The position numbers and the translations under genes were made by a program. From the NCBI RefSeq assembly GCF_001269425.1, contig NZ_CP011787.1, positions 310,001-374,000 of the forward strand: a DNA stretch of 64,000 bases. The letters run 5' to 3'. The stretch comes from Candidatus Palibaumannia cicadellinicola (lineage in GTDB: Bacteria; Pseudomonadota; Gammaproteobacteria; Enterobacterales; Enterobacteriaceae). A model generated the notes under the pieces. The model was not told the DNA's origin, searched no databases, and worked only from the letters and a program-made list of their open reading frames with translations. Of this stretch, positions 9,607 to 20,303 are shown in pieces. The number at the start of each line of letters is the position of its first letter. The first letter of the stretch is position 1.

Positions 9607-10125
9607 TAGTAAGTTTAATAATCGTTTAGCAGGAAGTATTATTATGCTTGCCTTAATAATAATTTTTTTACCACCTTTACTAGAAGTAAATAAAAAAAAA
9701 TTAATGATGAATTAGTTACTATTCCACTTATTGCTCAACTGAGAAACAATAACCAGGAACTATCATATTTAAAAAACAAGCAATTTTCACCAAAAAGTAA
9801 TTTATTTGCTACTGATGGTGATCTAAGACAAGTTAGCAAAAAATTAAATTTAAATGTAAACAAAACCATCACGCCATATAAGCTTAAAATTTGGGTAATA
9901 CAGCTAGGTTCTCTAACAAATGCTAATAAGGTATCTGAAATAGTTGCTCAGCTACTATTAGCAGGATACCCTGTATATACGTCGCCTTCTTTACCGATCG
10001 AAGGTAATATTACGCGTATTTTTGTTGGTCCATATCCTTCAAAAGAAAAATTACAAGTATTAATCAATGAGTTAAATAATTTAAGTGGCCTTAATGGTAA
10101 ATTATATTACACTTATGCGTATTGA
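9593..10125 (+). pseudogene. dedD: DedD, SPOR-domain cell-division protein, frameshifted in an A9 run
   Basis: DedD is an inner-membrane protein with a C-terminal SPOR domain that binds denuded septal peptidoglycan. From GTG at 9593 the frame gives KFNNRLAGSIIMLALIIIF, matching E. coli KFQNRLVGTIVLVALGVIV and including the transmembrane segment. It stops at a TAG after A9 at 9692-9700. With one more A the frame continues INDELVTIPLIAQLRNN and runs to TGA at 10123-10125, with a good SPOR domain (IWVIQLGSLTNANKVSEIV, GYPVYTSPSLPIEGNITRIF). The restored protein has about 177 residues against 220 in E. coli; the proline-rich linker is shortened. Placement between folC and cvpA is exactly as in E. 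coli. The downstream frame shows no decay, so slippage-rescued expression is possible. Confidence 0.85.
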
Positions 10126-10198
10126 TTAGCAGTAGTGTAGGATGTTATTAAGTCATAAAAAAGATGATCAATATAAAATAATCATAAATGGATGATAT

Positions 10199-10657
10199 AT
10201 GAACTGGATAGATTATCTAATTATTCTTATTATTATTGTTTCTATATTGATCAGTATAATTCGTGGTTTTATTAAAGAAACATTATCTTTAACTACTTTA
10301 GTTTGTGCTTTTTTTATTTCTGGTAACTTATATAAAGATATAGCTATTACTTTTACTAAAGTAGAAGAACCTATTATTAAAAATATTATTGCTATTGTAT
10401 TGCTATTTATAGCTACTATGATTGTGGGTAAGATAATTAATATTATCACTCAATCATTAGTAGAAAGAACAGGCCTATCAGGCATAGACCGTGTATTAGG
10501 TGTCTTTTTTGGTTTGTTACGAGGAATACTAATAGTGTCAGTAGTGCTATTGTTTATTGAAAAATTAACTATTGTTACTGCCAATCCAGATTGGCAACAG
10601 TCTCAGCTAATACCGAAATTTCGTAGTTTTATTAAATTATTTTTAAAATATATATAA
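10199..10657 (+). CDS. cvpA: CvpA family inner-membrane protein
   Basis: Small polytopic membrane protein of the colicin V production family. In E. coli it lies directly before purF and was named for its need in colicin V production; its native role is envelope-related and not well defined. The N-terminus NWIDYLIILIIIVSILISI is the typical first membrane segment, followed by three more hydrophobic stretches and the conserved GLSGIDRVLGVFFGLLRG motif. Length 152 against 162 in E. coli. Start ATG at 10199; the ribosome binding site is weak. Confidence 0.93.
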   Translation: MNWIDYLIILIIIVSILISIIRGFIKETLSLTTLVCAFFISGNLYKDIAITFTKVEEPIIKNIIAIVLLFIATMIVGKIINIITQSLVERTGLSGIDRVLGVFFGLLRGILIVSVVLLFIEKLTIVTANPDWQQSQLIPKFRSFIKLFLKYI

Positions 10658-10724
10658 AACACTGACTTTAAGTTTTTTTAACAAAAAATCATTTTTTTAA
10701 ATTAGCAATATGAGGATATAACAT

Positions 10725-12239
10725 ATGTGTGGTATTGTTGGGATCGCAGGTGTGATGCCAGTTAACCAGTCTATTTATGATGCATTAACGGTACTACAGC
10801 ATCGTGGACAAGACGCCGCAGGTATAGTAACAGTAGATTCTTTCAACTGCTTTCGTATGCGTAAAGCTAATGGATTAGTTAGAAATGTTTTTGATATCCA
10901 CCATATGCAAAGCCTACAGGGAAATATGGGTATTGGTCATGTACGGTATCCTACCGCTGGTAGTTGCAATGCTTCTGAGGCACAGCCTTTTTACGTTAAT
11001 TCTCCATTTGGGATCACCTTAGCGCATAACGGTAATTTAACAAATGCTAATGAACTACGTAATAAACTATTTGAAACAGGTAGGCGTCATGTTAATACTA
11101 ACTCAGATTCAGAAATTTTACTAAATCTTTTTGCTATGGCATTAGATCGTTTCCCTAACTATCCATTGAAAGCAGATCAAATTTTTTCTGCAATAACTGA
11201 GATCAATAATCAAATACGTGGAGCTTATGCTTGTGTAGGAATTATTATTGGGCATGGCTTATTTGCTTTTCGAGATCCTAATGGAATACGACCTTTAGTT
11301 ATAGGTAAGCGTGTTATGTTGAATGGTAGTAATGAATATATGGTTGCATCTGAAAGCGTAGCGCTGGATACTCTAGGCTTTGAACTATTACGTGATATAC
11401 ATTCTGGAGAAGCTGTCTATATTACAAATAAGGGCAAATTAGTTACGCAACAATGTGCTGATAATCCACAGCAACACCCATGTTTATTTGAATATGTATA
11501 TTTTGCTCGTCCTGACTCTTTCATAGATAAAATTTCAGTTTATAGTGCTAGGGTACGCATGGGTAATAGTTTAGGCAAAAAAATTGCTAAAGAGTGGGAT
11601 AAGAACAAAATTGATGTAGTAATTCCTATTCCAGAAACTTCTTGTGATATTGCCTTAGAAATTGCTCGTATTCTGGATAAGCCATATCGTCAAGGATTAG
11701 TGAAAAATCGCTACATAGGACGTACCTTTATTATGTCTGGTCAGAATAAACGTATACAGTCTGTACGTCGTAAGATAAATGTTAACCGTGCTGAATTCTA
11801 CAATAAAAGTGTATTACTAGTAGATGACTCAATCGTTCGTGGTACTACTTCTAAAAAAATTATAGAGATGGCGCGCGAAGTAGGCGCCCGTAATGTTTAT
11901 TTAGCATCAGCAGCTCCAGAAATACGTTTTCCTAATGTTTATGGTCTTGACATACCTAGCTTCAATGAATTAATTGCCCACGGAAGAAAAGTAGATGAAA
12001 TTAGAAAACTAATTAACGCAGATGATTTAATTTTTCAAGATTTATCAGCTTTAGAACAAGCAGTACGTGAAGATAACCCAAACATAACAAAATTTGAATC
12101 ATCAGTATTTAATGGTGACTATCTTACTTGTGACGTTAATCAATCATATATTAATTATATTAACTCATTACGTTACCATAATAATACATTACCGATTCAA
12201 ACAGAAGTAGAAAATTTGGCAATATATAATGAAGGGTAA
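10725..12239 (+). CDS. purF: Amidophosphoribosyltransferase
   Basis: First committed step of purine synthesis: PRPP plus glutamine gives 5-phosphoribosylamine. The N-terminal nucleophile glutaminase domain begins MCGIVGIAG, with Cys2 exposed after Met removal; [10 protein letters not shown] and GHVRYPTAG follow. The C-terminal phosphoribosyltransferase domain carries the PRPP motif [16 protein letters not shown] at about residues 364-379. Length 504 against 505 in E. coli. A GAGGA ribosome binding site at about 10712-10716 precedes the ATG. It follows cvpA, as in E. coli. Confidence 0.97.
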   Translation: MCGIVGIAGVMPVNQSIYDALTVLQHRGQDAAGIVTVDSFNCFRMRKANGLVRNVFDIHHMQSLQGNMGIGHVRYPTAGSCNASEAQPFYVNSPFGITLAHNGNLTNANELRNKLFETGRRHVNTNSDSEILLNLFAMALDRFPNYPLKADQIFSAITEINNQIRGAYACVGIIIGHGLFAFRDPNGIRPLVIGKRVMLNGSNEYMVASESVALDTLGFELLRDIHSGEAVYITNKGKLVTQQCADNPQQHPCLFEYVYFARPDSFIDKISVYSARVRMGNSLGKKIAKEWDKNKIDVVIPIPETSCDIALEIARILDKPYRQGLVKNRYIGRTFIMSGQNKRIQSVRRKINVNRAEFYNKSVLLVDDSIVRGTTSKKIIEMAREVGARNVYLASAAPEIRFPNVYGLDIPSFNELIAHGRKVDEIRKLINADDLIFQDLSALEQAVREDNPNITKFESSVFNGDYLTCDVNQSYINYINSLRYHNNTLPIQTEVENLAIYNEG

Positions 12240-12300
12240 TTAAAATAATATTACTTTTATAAATATTATATTATCTAATAAAATAATATATTTAATTGAT

Positions 12301-12894
12301 ATGAAAAAACGTTTAATTGTTGGTATTACTGGCGCTAGTGGCGCTATTTATGGTATACGTTTATTACAAGTGCTGAAAAATTTACCTAATAATAATGATA
12401 ATTTTGAAATTCATCTTATTTTAAGTAGAGTAGCTTATCAGACCATAGAGCTAGAAACAGACTTTACTATATGCGAAGTAAATGCCTTAGCCGACGTAGT
12501 ACATGACGTGCGTAATCTGGCAGCTAGTATTAGTTCTGGTTCTTTTAAAACTACTGGTATGATTATTTTACCATGTTCAATAAAAACACTTTCCAGCATA
12601 GTTAACAGTTATAGCACCGACTTACTAATACGTGCAGCAGATGTTGTTCTAAAAGAGCGTAGAAGACTTGTCTTATGCATAAGAGAAACACCATTACATA
12701 TAGGTCATCTAAGGATGATGACTAAAGCTACTGAGCTAGGAGCTATTATTATGCCACCGGTCCCTGCTTTCTATCACAGGCCTAGTAAAATAAGCGATAT
12801 TATTGATCAAACTGTCAATCGGACTCTAGATCAGTTAGAAATTAATTTGTATCAATCTAAATATCTAGTTAAACCTTGGCAAGGTATTAACTAA
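12301..12894 (+). CDS. ubiX: Flavin prenyltransferase UbiX
   Basis: Prenylates FMN to make the cofactor of the UbiD decarboxylase in ubiquinone synthesis. The N-terminus RLIVGITGASGAIYGIRLLQ is the flavoprotein signature, and SISSGSF, LPCSIKTLSSI, RRLVLCIRETPLH and PPVPAFYHRP are all conserved. Length 197 against 189 in E. coli. ubiG at 35535-36269 serves the same pathway. It converges with nuoN across a 46-base gap that holds a weak hairpin. Confidence 0.95.
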   Translation: MKKRLIVGITGASGAIYGIRLLQVLKNLPNNNDNFEIHLILSRVAYQTIELETDFTICEVNALADVVHDVRNLAASISSGSFKTTGMIILPCSIKTLSSIVNSYSTDLLIRAADVVLKERRRLVLCIRETPLHIGHLRMMTKATELGAIIMPPVPAFYHRPSKISDIIDQTVNRTLDQLEINLYQSKYLVKPWQGIN

Positions 12895-12911
12895 AAACAA
12901 TTAATAATTAA

Positions 12912-12934
12912 TGATGATAACATTTATATCATCA
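12912..12934. terminator. weak hairpin between convergent ubiX and nuoN
   Basis: TGATGATA (12912-12919) is the exact reverse complement of TATCATCA (12927-12934), with a 7-base loop. It sits in the 46-base gap between two converging genes, where a bidirectional terminator would be expected. The stem is nearly all A-T pairs and there is no clear T run, so the call is tentative. Confidence 0.3.
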
Positions 12935-12940
12935 ATAAAC

Positions 12941-14398
12941 CTAAACCATTCCATTCATTGGTTGTGCCCACTGCACAATATTGATTAATGGTTGTGGATA
13001 CAGCCCAAGTAATAAGACTAGTATTAATGAAATTATAATAATTATTCCACCACCAGTTAACGCCCAGTTAAAATTATAATCACTACTAAAGTATGGTTTA
13101 GGATGTAAGTAGAAGCTAATCATAATACGTAAATAGTAAAACAAACCTATAGCACTGCTAACTACTACCGTACTAGTTAGCAACCATAGGTGTGTATTCA
13201 CTCCTAATGTAATAATATAGAATTTACCGATAAAACCTAATGTCATTGGAATACCAGCTAAAGATAGCATCATAACTGTCATGACAGCAGAAAGAATTGG
13301 TTTCTGCCAAAATAATCCACGATAATAAAATAGATCATCTCTTGGGTAAGAATGAGACATCAAACTAACTACGCCAAATGCACCTAAGTTAGCAAACATA
13401 TAACCTACTATATATACGCCTACAGTTTCTAAAGCTAGGTTATTTGGTAGGGCAAGTAAACTTACTAGTACATAGCCTAAGTGAGAAATTGAAGAATAAC
13501 CTAGTACCCGTTTAATATTACACTGGCTTAGAGCCATTAGGTTACCAAAAAGCATTGAACATAAAGCTATAATAGCTAATACTAGTTTTATTCCCTCGTG
13601 CTGTGTTAACTGAGTATAAAGAAAGAAGCGAATTACGCTAGCAAAAATAGCTACTTTACTAGCAGTAGCTAAAAAAGTAGCAACATGTGATGGTGCACCC
13701 TGATACACATCTGGTGTCCATAAATGAAATGGTACCCATGATAGCTTAAAACCTATACAAACTATCATCATTCCTAAACCTGCTAATAGCATAGGATTAT
13801 ATAGCATAACTGGACTGATAGTTATAATATTACCAATACCAACAAAAGATAGTTGACCGGTGGCCGCATATACCAATGCTATGCCGAATAACATAAAAGA
13901 TGAAGCAGCGGAAGATAATAATGTGTATTTAATACAAGCTTCAAGAGAATATTTTTTACTAGATGCATATCCTATCATACCGAATATAGGTAGAGATATT
14001 AGTTCAATTCCCAGTAAAAGTGCTGTTAGATGATTAGCGCAAGCTAATAAAATTCCACCAATAGTAGCTATAAGTACTAATAGATAGAATTCATCTTTGT
14101 TACCTGCATAACTAGTTAGCCAGCTATAAGCTAAGATGCTAGTTGCTACACTAGCTATAAGTATTAAACCTATATAAAATATCGAAAATTTATCAATACG
14201 TATAAGTGGCGTTACATCAGTTACGCCATTATGCGACACAAAAAAAAGTGAAAATAAAGCTATATTTAAGCCTATGACTGTCAAGGTTGCGTTCATCAAA
14301 TGGTGACGTCGCCAAGTAATACACAACATAACAACCACCACAGTTAATCCTACTATTAACAGCGGTAAAAGCGGTAATAGTGTAGTAATTGTTTTCAT
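12941..14398 (-). CDS. nuoN: NADH-quinone oxidoreductase subunit N
   Basis: Antiporter-like proton-pumping subunit of NADH dehydrogenase I in the inner membrane. Many membrane segments; conserved features include [20 protein letters not shown] with the channel Glu, [20 protein letters not shown] with the Lys in a broken helix, and [20 protein letters not shown]. Length 485, as in E. coli. Start ATG at 14398; 16 bases separate it from nuoM. Last gene of the nuo operon, converging with ubiX. Confidence 0.97.
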   Translation of the reverse strand: MKTITTLLPLLPLLIVGLTVVVVMLCITWRRHHLMNATLTVIGLNIALFSLFFVSHNGVTDVTPLIRIDKFSIFYIGLILIASVATSILAYSWLTSYAGNKDEFYLLVLIATIGGILLACANHLTALLLGIELISLPIFGMIGYASSKKYSLEACIKYTLLSSAASSFMLFGIALVYAATGQLSFVGIGNIITISPVMLYNPMLLAGLGMMIVCIGFKLSWVPFHLWTPDVYQGAPSHVATFLATASKVAIFASVIRFFLYTQLTQHEGIKLVLAIIALCSMLFGNLMALSQCNIKRVLGYSSISHLGYVLVSLLALPNNLALETVGVYIVGYMFANLGAFGVVSLMSHSYPRDDLFYYRGLFWQKPILSAVMTVMMLSLAGIPMTLGFIGKFYIITLGVNTHLWLLTSTVVVSSAIGLFYYLRIMISFYLHPKPYFSSDYNFNWALTGGGIIIIISLILVLLLGLYPQPLINIVQWAQPMNGMV

Positions 14399-14414
14399 TT
14401 ATATTACTGCCTTG

Positions 14415-15956
14415 TCATTGATATAAGATAATATTATCTGTTTGTGATATAATAGACCAGTGCTTATTAATATTACTGATTGTAGCAGAAGTAGCAGAAG
14501 AAGTATCTATAATAGGTTGTGGTACACAGCCTATTAGCACTAGTAGTATTACTAAAAACATGATAATAATCTGTTCTCTGATTGTCATTTTTTCTACTTG
14601 ATAGTGATATTTTACTGGACCATAGTAAGCACGCTGCATCATTATTAGAGAATATACTGAAGCAAAAATTAAGCTAAAAGCAGAAATCATAGTAATAATA
14701 GGTACTACTGGAAAGCAACCCAATATAATAGCTATCTCGCCAACAAAGTTTCCTGTACCAGGTAAACCTAACATTGCCATAGCGAAAAATAGTGAATAAG
14801 CTGGAATAAAGTAAAGACTACTCCATAAGCCGCCCATATTACGCAAATCACGAGTATGTAACCGTTCATATAACTGACCACAGATAATAAACATACCAGC
14901 AGCAGATAAACCATTAGCTATCATATGCATAATAGCTCCCTGAATAGCTAGTTGGTTCCAGCTATAGATAGCTATTAATACGAAGCCCATATGGGAAATA
15001 CTAGTATAAGCTATAAGCCGTTTAATATCTTGTTGTGAAAAAGTAATCCAGGCTCCGTAGAAAAGACTAAAGACTCCAAGCAACATTGCTATTGGGGCAA
15101 AATTATATGATGCATGCGGGAATAATGGCAGGTTAAAACGTAGTAAGCCATAGGCTGCTGTTTTTAGTAAAATTCCAGCTAAATCTACTGAACCAGCAGT
15201 AGGAGCTTGACTATGAGCATCAGGTAACCATCCATGTAGTGGTACTATCGGCATTTTAACAGCAAAAGCTAAGAAAAAACCAAGCATTAGAAGATATTCT
15301 AATCTTTCTGACATAGGTGTTAATAATAAATCATTATAGTTAAAAGTTAATACTCCAGTCACATGATAGTGTACAAATACTAGACCTAATATAGCTACCA
15401 GCATCACCATACCACTAGCTTGAGTATAAATAAAAAATTTTGTCGCTGCGGTGATACGTGTTTGACCATCAGATGCCTTATGACCCCATAATGCTATTAA
15501 GAAGTACATAGGAACTAACATCATTTCCCAAAAAAAGAAAAAAAGAAATATATCTATTGCCATAAATACGCCAATTACACTGCCTGATATCCATAGTAAG
15601 TTAAGGTAAAAAAAACCTTTGTTACGCTGAATTTCTCTCCAGGAACAGAGAATAGCTAGTATTCCTAAAAAACTAGTAAGAACTACCATGAGTATCGATA
15701 GGCCATCTAAAGCAAAATGAATACTAATGCCAAAACGGGGAATCCAAGGCAAAATATATTCTGAATGCCATTGTGGTAATCCCTGTGCAATATTAATATG
15801 GAATTTTCCCTTATACCAAATTAATAATGATAGCGCGGTAGTAAGTACCATAGCAATAAATGCAATATAACGTGGTATTTTGCTTCCTAATGATTCACTT
15901 TGCCAGCAGATTACACCACCAATAAAAGGTATTAAAATGAGCCATGGTAGTAACAT
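14415..15956 (-). CDS. nuoM: NADH-quinone oxidoreductase subunit M
   Basis: Antiporter-like proton-pumping membrane subunit of complex I. The N-terminus MLLPWLILIPFIGG is nearly identical to E. coli. Functional residues are visible: the Glu in FFFWEMMLVPMYFLIALWG, the Lys in AVKMPIVPLHGWLPDAHSQA, and DIKRLIAYTSISHMGFVL. Length 513 against 509 in E. coli. It lies between nuoL (65-base gap) and nuoN. Confidence 0.97.
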   Translation of the reverse strand: MLLPWLILIPFIGGVICWQSESLGSKIPRYIAFIAMVLTTALSLLIWYKGKFHINIAQGLPQWHSEYILPWIPRFGISIHFALDGLSILMVVLTSFLGILAILCSWREIQRNKGFFYLNLLWISGSVIGVFMAIDIFLFFFFWEMMLVPMYFLIALWGHKASDGQTRITAATKFFIYTQASGMVMLVAILGLVFVHYHVTGVLTFNYNDLLLTPMSERLEYLLMLGFFLAFAVKMPIVPLHGWLPDAHSQAPTAGSVDLAGILLKTAAYGLLRFNLPLFPHASYNFAPIAMLLGVFSLFYGAWITFSQQDIKRLIAYTSISHMGFVLIAIYSWNQLAIQGAIMHMIANGLSAAGMFIICGQLYERLHTRDLRNMGGLWSSLYFIPAYSLFFAMAMLGLPGTGNFVGEIAIILGCFPVVPIITMISAFSLIFASVYSLIMMQRAYYGPVKYHYQVEKMTIREQIIIMFLVILLVLIGCVPQPIIDTSSATSATISNINKHWSIISQTDNIILYQ

Positions 15957-16021
15957 GAAATTTTCATTTCCTTATTAATTTTACTTAAAAATTATTTTTT
16001 TATATATAATATACAATTTTA

Positions 16022-17875
16022 TTATACATTAAATAAAATTAGTAACATAATTATTAATGCCCCTAAACTCATTGATGCAGCATACCAACGTAACTTACCA
16101 TTCTCACTTATCTTTAAGCATAGTCCCAACCATTTAATCTGTACTACTATAGCATTAATAATTAAATTTAGTGGATCGTAATATAAAAGCTTAGCAATAG
16201 CTAAATAAGGCTGAACAAATAACTTATTGTATATATAATCAAAACCCCAGTTATTGAACCAATATATTAAAATATATTTTGCTAATATATTAGCAGAAAA
16301 TCTATTGATAATAGAGCTTGGGCCAAGCCATAATAAAGAAGCTAGACAAAGACCAATTATTGTTAAAGTACTAGATACAATCTCAATTAAAATATGCTTA
16401 TTATCAATAATTACATCACTTAATGGTAATATTTTTGCTAGTGGTTGATGGATTAAAGTACCTATATAGGTAGATAATATTATTAGTACTATTAAAGGAA
16501 AATAATAACATATGTTTCTATCACGGATAGAATAAACCTTAATATGTTCTTGGCCATGAAATAATACGAATAACATCCTGAATGTATACATAGAAGTGAG
16601 AAATACCCCAGCTAGGCCAAAACACATTAGGGTACTTGTGCCATTAACTAAGGCACAATATAAGATGTCATCTTTAGAATAAAAGCCGGCTGTTACTAAT
16701 GGTATCGCAGATAGTCCTGCACAACCTACTAAGTAACCAATATAAACAAGAGGAAATGATTTACGTAAACCACCTATTTTAAAAATATTTTGCTCATGAT
16801 TACATGCTAAAATTATTCTTCCAGCGAATAGAAACAACAGAGCTTTAAAAAAAGCATGAGTCATAAGGTGAAAAATGGCTGCATTCCATGCTTGTACCCC
16901 TAGAGCTAGGAACATATAACCAATTTGACTCATAGTAGAATACGCTAGAATTTTTTTTATATCTGTCTGTACCAGGGCAGAACAACATGCTATTACTAGC
17001 GTAATAGCACCAATCCAGCCTACTATGTGTAGTATATCAGGTGCTAATAAAAATAATCCATTGGTTCGTACTATTAGGTAAACTCCGGCTGTTACCATAG
17101 TAGCTGCATGAATTAGAGCTGATACTGGCGTTGGACCTGCCATAGCATCTACTAGCCAGGTTTGAAGTGGAATTTGTGCAGATTTGCCTACTGCCCCGCA
17201 TAAAAGTAGCATAGTAGCGTATGTTATCACTTTCGAACCACTAGCGAAGTTTTGTGACGCTATCATTATCATTTCTTGGAAGTTTAATGTTCCTAATTGG
17301 TAATAAAGTAAACATATAGACAACACTAGTAGTACATCACCAATACGAGTAATAATAAATGATTTCATAGCTGCTTTATTATTAGTAATATTTGTATAAT
17401 AAAAACCTATTAGTAGATAACTGCATAGTCCTACTAATTCCCAACCAAAATACATAAGCATTAAATTATCTGCTAAAACTAATAGTATCATGCTAGCAAT
17501 AAACAAATTAGTATAAGCAAAAAAGCGTGAGTAGCCATCTTGACCATGCATATACCAGGATGCATATAGATGAATTAAAAAACCCACCCCAGTAATAATC
17601 ACAAGCATAGCAAGAGATAGTTCATCAAGTCTTAAGTTAAATACTAAATTAAAATTTTCTACTGATATCCATGTCCACAGGTGTTGGTAACAGATTATAT
17701 TACCAGTAGTAGAGTACCTACTAATTAATAAAAACCAAGCAGTTATAAGTGCTGAGATACCGATACTTCCTACACCAATAGTAGCATTTATATTATTTGA
17801 CCAACGTCCTTGAGAAAATGCTAATAGTAAAAAACCTAATATAGGTGACAATATTATTAAACAAAGTAAAGTCAT
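16022..17875 (-). CDS. nuoL: NADH-quinone oxidoreductase subunit L
   Basis: Largest antiporter-like subunit of complex I, with the long lateral helix at the C-terminus. Seen: [19 protein letters not shown] (channel Glu), [20 protein letters not shown] (Lys), [18 protein letters not shown] (His) and [18 protein letters not shown]. Length 617 against 613 in E. coli. Its start overlaps the end of nuoK by 4 bases, indicating translational coupling. Confidence 0.97.
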   Translation of the reverse strand: MTLLCLIILSPILGFLLLAFSQGRWSNNINATIGVGSIGISALITAWFLLISRYSTTGNIICYQHLWTWISVENFNLVFNLRLDELSLAMLVIITGVGFLIHLYASWYMHGQDGYSRFFAYTNLFIASMILLVLADNLMLMYFGWELVGLCSYLLIGFYYTNITNNKAAMKSFIITRIGDVLLVLSICLLYYQLGTLNFQEMIMIASQNFASGSKVITYATMLLLCGAVGKSAQIPLQTWLVDAMAGPTPVSALIHAATMVTAGVYLIVRTNGLFLLAPDILHIVGWIGAITLVIACCSALVQTDIKKILAYSTMSQIGYMFLALGVQAWNAAIFHLMTHAFFKALLFLFAGRIILACNHEQNIFKIGGLRKSFPLVYIGYLVGCAGLSAIPLVTAGFYSKDDILYCALVNGTSTLMCFGLAGVFLTSMYTFRMLFVLFHGQEHIKVYSIRDRNICYYFPLIVLIILSTYIGTLIHQPLAKILPLSDVIIDNKHILIEIVSSTLTIIGLCLASLLWLGPSSIINRFSANILAKYILIYWFNNWGFDYIYNKLFVQPYLAIAKLLYYDPLNLIINAIVVQIKWLGLCLKISENGKLRWYAASMSLGALIIMLLILFNV

Positions 17876-18174
17876 CCGTACATCTCGCTAAGAATATCAA
17901 TATCAAATGTCTGTCGGTAGCGTTGTAACTGTAGTAATAGTGCTAGGTTTATGCTAGCCTCAGCAGCAGCTATTGTTATTACAATGATATACATTACTTG
18001 TCCGTCAGCCTGCCCCCAATAACTACCTGCTATTACTAAAGCTAGTGCAGCAGCATTAATCATAATTTCTAAACCTAGTAGTAAAAATAAAAAGTTACGA
18101 CGAATCATTATCCCAGTGAGCCCTAATAGAAATAAAATAGCGGCTAAGATTAAACCGTATGATAATGGGATCAT
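17872..18174 (-). CDS. nuoK: NADH-quinone oxidoreductase subunit K
   Basis: Small three-helix membrane subunit of complex I, a relative of MrpC. The two buried acidic residues needed for proton pumping are visible in [13 protein letters not shown] and [20 protein letters not shown]. Length 100, as in E. coli. Overlaps nuoL by 4 bases; 16 bases after nuoJ. Confidence 0.97.
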   Translation of the reverse strand: MIPLSYGLILAAILFLLGLTGIMIRRNFLFLLLGLEIMINAAALALVIAGSYWGQADGQVMYIIVITIAAAEASINLALLLQLQRYRQTFDIDILSEMYG

Positions 18175-18190
18175 ATTTTATTCTCCAAGG

Positions 18191-18715
18191 TTATCTTTTT
18201 TTATTATGGTAATAACTTGCTTTATATCCCAGGTGATATGATGCTATCATACTAGCTAGTAATAGCATTGATGCTAACTCAACCGCTAATATATAAGGAC
18301 CAAATAGCGATATTCCGACTATTTTAGTGTCAATTATCTGAGAATTATTAATAATATGTTGTTCAGCTGTACCCAAGAAAACATGTAATAATAAAATAAG
18401 TAGTCCTATTGATAATAACGAAGGTACTAACCATACTATAGGTTTCAATAATTCATGCTGCTTAGCCTGTAGTTGACTACTTTCACTAATATTAAGTATC
18501 ATCATAACAAATATAAATAGCACCATTACCGCGCCAGCGTATACTATTATTTCCAAAGCTCCGGCAAAATAAGCACCAAAACAAAAGAATATACTAGCAA
18601 TAGCTAGTAATGAAATTATAAAATATAATAGTGCTGGGATAGGTTTACTATGGGTAATAACACGTAAAACAGATAATATAGCTATCAGGCCAGAAAAATA
18701 AAATATTAGTTCCAT
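18191..18715 (-). CDS. nuoJ: NADH-quinone oxidoreductase subunit J
   Basis: Five-helix membrane subunit of complex I. The conserved core AGALEIIVYAGAVMVLFIFV, containing the pi-bulge helix of the family, is intact, and the C-terminal segment SLFGPYILAVELASMLLLAS is typical. Length 174 against 184 in E. coli. Lies between nuoI and nuoK. Confidence 0.96.
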   Translation of the reverse strand: MELIFYFSGLIAILSVLRVITHSKPIPALLYFIISLLAIASIFFCFGAYFAGALEIIVYAGAVMVLFIFVMMILNISESSQLQAKQHELLKPIVWLVPSLLSIGLLILLLHVFLGTAEQHIINNSQIIDTKIVGISLFGPYILAVELASMLLLASMIASYHLGYKASYYHNKKR

Positions 18716-18742
18716 TATAGGATCCTTGTATCCTTAGTTTAT

Positions 18743-19285
18743 TTAAGGCAATAAGCTGGTAACATCTATTGGTTTAGATTCATTTTCTGCTTCACCTTTA
18801 TCTTTACCACTAATAGCTATCCCAGTTTTACGATAAAAATTATATTTATGATATTTACCAGGACCAGAAATAAGTAAATCTTCTTTCTCATAAATAAGGT
18901 CCTTTCGTCTAAATTCACTCATTTCACAATCTGAAGTTAGTTGAATAGCTGTCGTAGGACAAGCTTCCTCACAAAAACCACAAAAAATACAACGTGAGAA
19001 ATTAATACGAAAAAACTCAGGGTACCATCGTCCATCTTTAGTTTCTGTTTTCTGTAAAGAAATACAATCTACTGGACAAGCTACTGCGCATAGGTTACAC
19101 GCAACACAACGCTCATTACCATCTGGATCTCTAGTAAGTATAATTCTACCACGAAAACGTGAAGTATTTTTGATTTTTACCTCAGGATACAGTTGAGTTT
19201 CGCGTTTATTAAAAGCTTGTATGCCAATTAGCCAGATACTACGTAAGATAGTAAAACAACCGATCGCTAATTTTTTAAAATTCAT
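18743..19285 (-). CDS. nuoI: NADH-quinone oxidoreductase subunit I (2x[4Fe-4S])
   Basis: Peripheral ferredoxin-like subunit that holds clusters N6a and N6b on the electron path to N2. Both cluster motifs are complete: [15 protein letters not shown] and [15 protein letters not shown]. Length 180, as in E. coli. The order H-I-J is standard. Confidence 0.97.
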   Translation of the reverse strand: MNFKKLAIGCFTILRSIWLIGIQAFNKRETQLYPEVKIKNTSRFRGRIILTRDPDGNERCVACNLCAVACPVDCISLQKTETKDGRWYPEFFRINFSRCIFCGFCEEACPTTAIQLTSDCEMSEFRRKDLIYEKEDLLISGPGKYHKYNFYRKTGIAISGKDKGEAENESKPIDVTSLLP

Positions 19286-19331
19286 AATAGATAATATCTA
19301 CACTATATTTAATTTATGATATATACTATAT

Positions 19332-20303
19332 TTATGAGTAAAATAATATAATTGCTATTGTTACTAGTAAATTAAGTAAAGTAAGCGGTAAACCAATTTT
19401 CCAGCCTAACATCATCACTTGGTCGTAACGCGGACGTGGTAAGGCAGCACGTATTAATATAAATAACATCATAAAAAACGCAGTTTTAATAGCAAACCAA
19501 ACAAAAGGTGGTAACAGTGGACCTTGCCAGCCACCAAAGAATAGTGTTACTGTTAACGCAGATATAGTAATAATGCTAATATACTCACCTATAAAAAATA
19601 GCCCAAATTTCATTCCAGAATATTCTATATGATAACCATCTGCTAGTTCTTGTTCTGATTCTGGTTGATCGAATGGATGACGGTGACATATTGCTATTCC
19701 GGCTAAATAAAATGTTATGAAGCCAAAAAACTGTGGTACTACATTCCAAATATTTGATTGAGCTAACACTATATCGCTAAGATTGAAAGAATCAGCTTGC
19801 GCAACTACTCCCATCATTGATAAACCAAGAAAAACCTCGTAGCTTAATGTTTGAGCGGCAGCACGCATAGCACCCAATAATGAGTATTTATTATTACTTG
19901 ACCAACCGGCCAACAGAACTGCATATACCGATAAGCCAGCCATCATTAAGAAAAATAGTACCCCAATATTTAGATCAATAACGACCCAATTATAGCTAAC
20001 TGGGATAATAGCGAAAGTAATTAGTAGCGAAGTAAAAGCTATTAAAGGCGCTAATATAAAAATACTTCTATCGGCAAAAGGTGGTATCCAGTCTTCTTTG
20101 AATAAAATTTTTATTATATCTGCTAATAGCTGTAGTGATCCACCCCATCCAACTCTATTAGGTCCATATCTGTGCTGAAATAAACCTAGTAAACGCCTCT
20201 CTAAAAAACTCATATAAGCACCAATAGTGACTACAGATAACAGTATCACAATAGCTTTTACTATTGTAATAAGTATGTCTATATTCTTTGTACAGAAAAT
20301 CAT
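19332..20303 (-). CDS. nuoH: NADH-quinone oxidoreductase subunit H
   Basis: Membrane subunit that forms the quinone site at the junction with the peripheral arm. Conserved segments: [40 protein letters not shown] and the C-terminal [18 protein letters not shown]. Length 323 against 325 in E. coli. It overlaps the 3' end of nuoG by 4 bases. Confidence 0.97.
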   Translation of the reverse strand: MIFCTKNIDILITIVKAIVILLSVVTIGAYMSFLERRLLGLFQHRYGPNRVGWGGSLQLLADIIKILFKEDWIPPFADRSIFILAPLIAFTSLLITFAIIPVSYNWVVIDLNIGVLFFLMMAGLSVYAVLLAGWSSNNKYSLLGAMRAAAQTLSYEVFLGLSMMGVVAQADSFNLSDIVLAQSNIWNVVPQFFGFITFYLAGIAICHRHPFDQPESEQELADGYHIEYSGMKFGLFFIGEYISIITISALTVTLFFGGWQGPLLPPFVWFAIKTAFFMMLFILIRAALPRPRYDQVMMLGWKIGLPLTLLNLLVTIAIILFYS

